Below, in pieces: positions 6,034 through 7,080 of a stretch of 7,080 bases of DNA. The stretch's first letter is position 1. Every line of letters starts with the position of its first letter. Origin of the DNA: CAYYNP01 sp964472545 (lineage in GTDB: Bacteria; Planctomycetota; Planctomycetia; Pirellulales; Thermoguttaceae); contig CAYYNP010000417.1 of NCBI GenBank assembly GCA_964472545.1, positions 1 through 7,080 on the forward strand, written 5' to 3'. The notes under the pieces were generated by a model, which worked only from the letters and a program-made list of their open reading frames with translations, had not been told where the DNA came from and did no database searches. The translations under genes were made by a program, and so were the position numbers.

Positions 6034-6648
6034 TTATGATGACGTCTTTCGTGTGTGACCGGTTCTGTACGTATCCCAAGCCATTGGGGAGATGAGTATC
6101 GGAACGTCACAAACCACGGCGAGGCTGATCGCATCGCTCGGCCGTGCGTCGACTTCAATCAACTGATCCCCTTGACGGATGCGGAGAGAAGCAAGGAAGC
6201 AGTTCTCGATATCCGAAAACCCGTGGATGAGCACGTCTTGCACGGAGCCTCCCAGTACTGCAATGGCGTCTGCGAAGATCACGGGCGCCCCAGGTTCGGT
6301 ATCAGTTGACCGCTGCACGTTCAAGTATAGCGAGGCCGCTTCACAGTAGCCCATCGTAGAAACGAACCGGCGGTTACCGCCGTGTTCTCGCAGATAGTAG
6401 GTTGCCCAGAGAGGTCCATCACTCCTGGCTACGAGCAATTCCAAGTCGAAGGCAGTTGCATTGTGCAACGGTCGTTGAAGATCGGCGGGCGCCCAATCGC
6501 GCGAGAAATGGCCAGTCAGCACGCTGTTAATATGCTGCATGCAGACATGACGCGTCCTAGCCCATTTCCGGCGGCCAGCCACGTGAACGTGAGCCACGGC
6601 CGAATTGCCACAGACTTCACAAGTCTTACCAGGTGTCTCTAGTGGCAT
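6034..6648 (-). CDS. Bifunctional nuclease (BFN/DUF151) domain protein with N-terminal zinc-finger-like motif
   Basis: A 204-residue protein. The C-terminal part (about 66-190) is a BFN domain (Pfam DNase-RNase type), named for the plant bifunctional nucleases. It is recognised from REHGGNRRFVSTMGYCEAASLYL (two segments within 87-108), PVIFADAIAVLGGSV (122-136) and especially LIEVDARPSDAISLA (163-177), the most conserved stretch of the family. The N-terminus adds CEVCGNSAVAHVHV (10-23) and HVCMQH (34-39). This is a C-x2-C ... H-x-H ... C-x2-H pattern resembling the McsA/UVR-associated zinc fingers, which would bind one Zn. The function is therefore nuclease-like or nucleic-acid or protein-binding, but BFN biochemistry in bacteria is poorly defined. 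The ATG at 6648 immediately precedes the zinc motif. The frame stays open to a TTG at 6807, but those 53 residues show no domain and low complexity. No strong ribosome-binding site supports either start. The remnant at 6879-7046 is a paralogue in the same orientation. Confidence 0.85.
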   Translation of the reverse strand: MPLETPGKTCEVCGNSAVAHVHVAGRRKWARTRHVCMQHINSVLTGHFSRDWAPADLQRPLHNATAFDLELLVARSDGPLWATYYLREHGGNRRFVSTMGYCEAASLYLNVQRSTDTEPGAPVIFADAIAVLGGSVQDVLIHGFSDIENCFLASLRIRQGDQLIEVDARPSDAISLAVVCDVPILISPMAWDTYRTGHTRKTSS

Positions 6649-6878
6649 TTGTCCAGGCCCATTGGTTGTGCGAAGCTTGGGAAACACGGGGGACTTGTGA
6701 CGGTTGACGATCTCACTCGAAACGCGCAGGTTCTGGCTGTCCTGTCTCGATCCGGCTTCGCGACGTTTCGCCAGTGCGTCCCCACCAGATCCGCATTTGA
6801 CCGTCAACTTTCAGGCGTTGCCCCCGATTGTCCTCTGGGCATCTTGCATGCAGCCCCAATCCTGCTTGGCTCACACCC

Positions 6879-7046
6879 TTATTCGTCGTGCTGCGTTTCA
6901 GTATTCACGTACGTGAGCCAAGCCTCCACTGAGACGAATATGGGAACGTTGCAGATTGCAGCAACGTTGACTGCATGGCTCAGTGGTGCATTGACCTCAA
7001 GCAACCGATTCCCCTGTCGAATGCGGTAAGCGTTCACAGACACCAC
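6879..7046 (-). pseudogene. Decayed C-terminal fragment of a second BFN-domain gene
   Basis: The minus-strand frame ending with TAA at 6881-6879 encodes about 55 residues. They include RIRQGNRLLEVNAPLSHA, then CNVPIFVSVEAWLTY. This aligns with the intact gene's RIRQGDQLIEVDARPSDA and CDVPILISPMAWDTY. The signature EVDARPSDA has become EVNAPLSHA, losing three or four of its most conserved positions. An in-frame TAG at 7049-7047 cuts the frame on the upstream side. No matching BFN sequence is seen in the other two minus-strand frames up to the window edge. At DNA level, 6986-7028 matches 6144-6186 at about 32 of 43 bases. It looks like the remnant of a tandem duplicate. A programmed or real frameshifted gene extending beyond the window cannot be excluded. 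Confidence 0.72.
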
Positions 7047-7080
7047 CTACCCCATAAGTGGTATTGCGCGATCGTGGCCG

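Noticed and set aside
212..6648. A single co-directional operon or undescribed multi-gene system
   Set aside because: All genes face the same way, but the gaps are about 200 to 470 bases, repeats fill them, and the functions are unrelated.

Overview
The window is a GC-rich bacterial chromosome segment. All recognisable genes lie on the minus strand and read leftward. The gene content suggests a planctomycete, probably of the Pirellulales type: a Tat-signal Gfo/Idh/MocA oxidoreductase, a membrane-anchored endonuclease/exonuclease/phosphatase (EEP) protein, a bifunctional-nuclease-domain protein, a REP-associated transposase, and wide spacers full of short palindromic repeats. This placement is inference from gene families and repeat style; no rRNA or marker gene is present.

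Layout from left to right: a gene-free edge (1-211); an exported Gfo/Idh/MocA oxidoreductase (212-1546); a spacer with a degenerate copy of a dispersed repeat; a three-helix membrane-anchored EEP protein (1773-2765); a 448-base non-coding stretch (2766-3213) with a MITE-like foldback element flanked by a perfect 10-base direct repeat, other inverted repeats, and the best copy of the dispersed repeat; a KefB-like cation:proton antiporter with a C-terminal nucleotide-binding domain (3214-4845); a spacer with a third copy of the dispersed repeat; a REP-associated tyrosine transposase (RAYT, 5047-5562) bracketed by two inverted REP-like double hairpins; a largely featureless spacer (to 6033); a zinc-finger plus bifunctional-nuclease-domain protein (6034-6648); and the decayed C-terminus of a paralogue of that protein (6879-7046).

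The genes do not form an obvious pathway or operon. Gaps of about 200 to 470 bases separate them, and their functions (sugar or alcohol oxidoreduction, phosphodiester cleavage, ion transport, REP mobilisation, nuclease-like) are unrelated. They look like independently transcribed housekeeping or accessory genes. The most interesting content is in the spacers: at least three distinct families of short structured repeats, one physically paired with its likely mobilising enzyme. I see no CRISPR array, tRNA or rRNA, and no convincing undescribed multi-gene system. The long plus-strand open frames are antisense shadows of the minus-strand genes.
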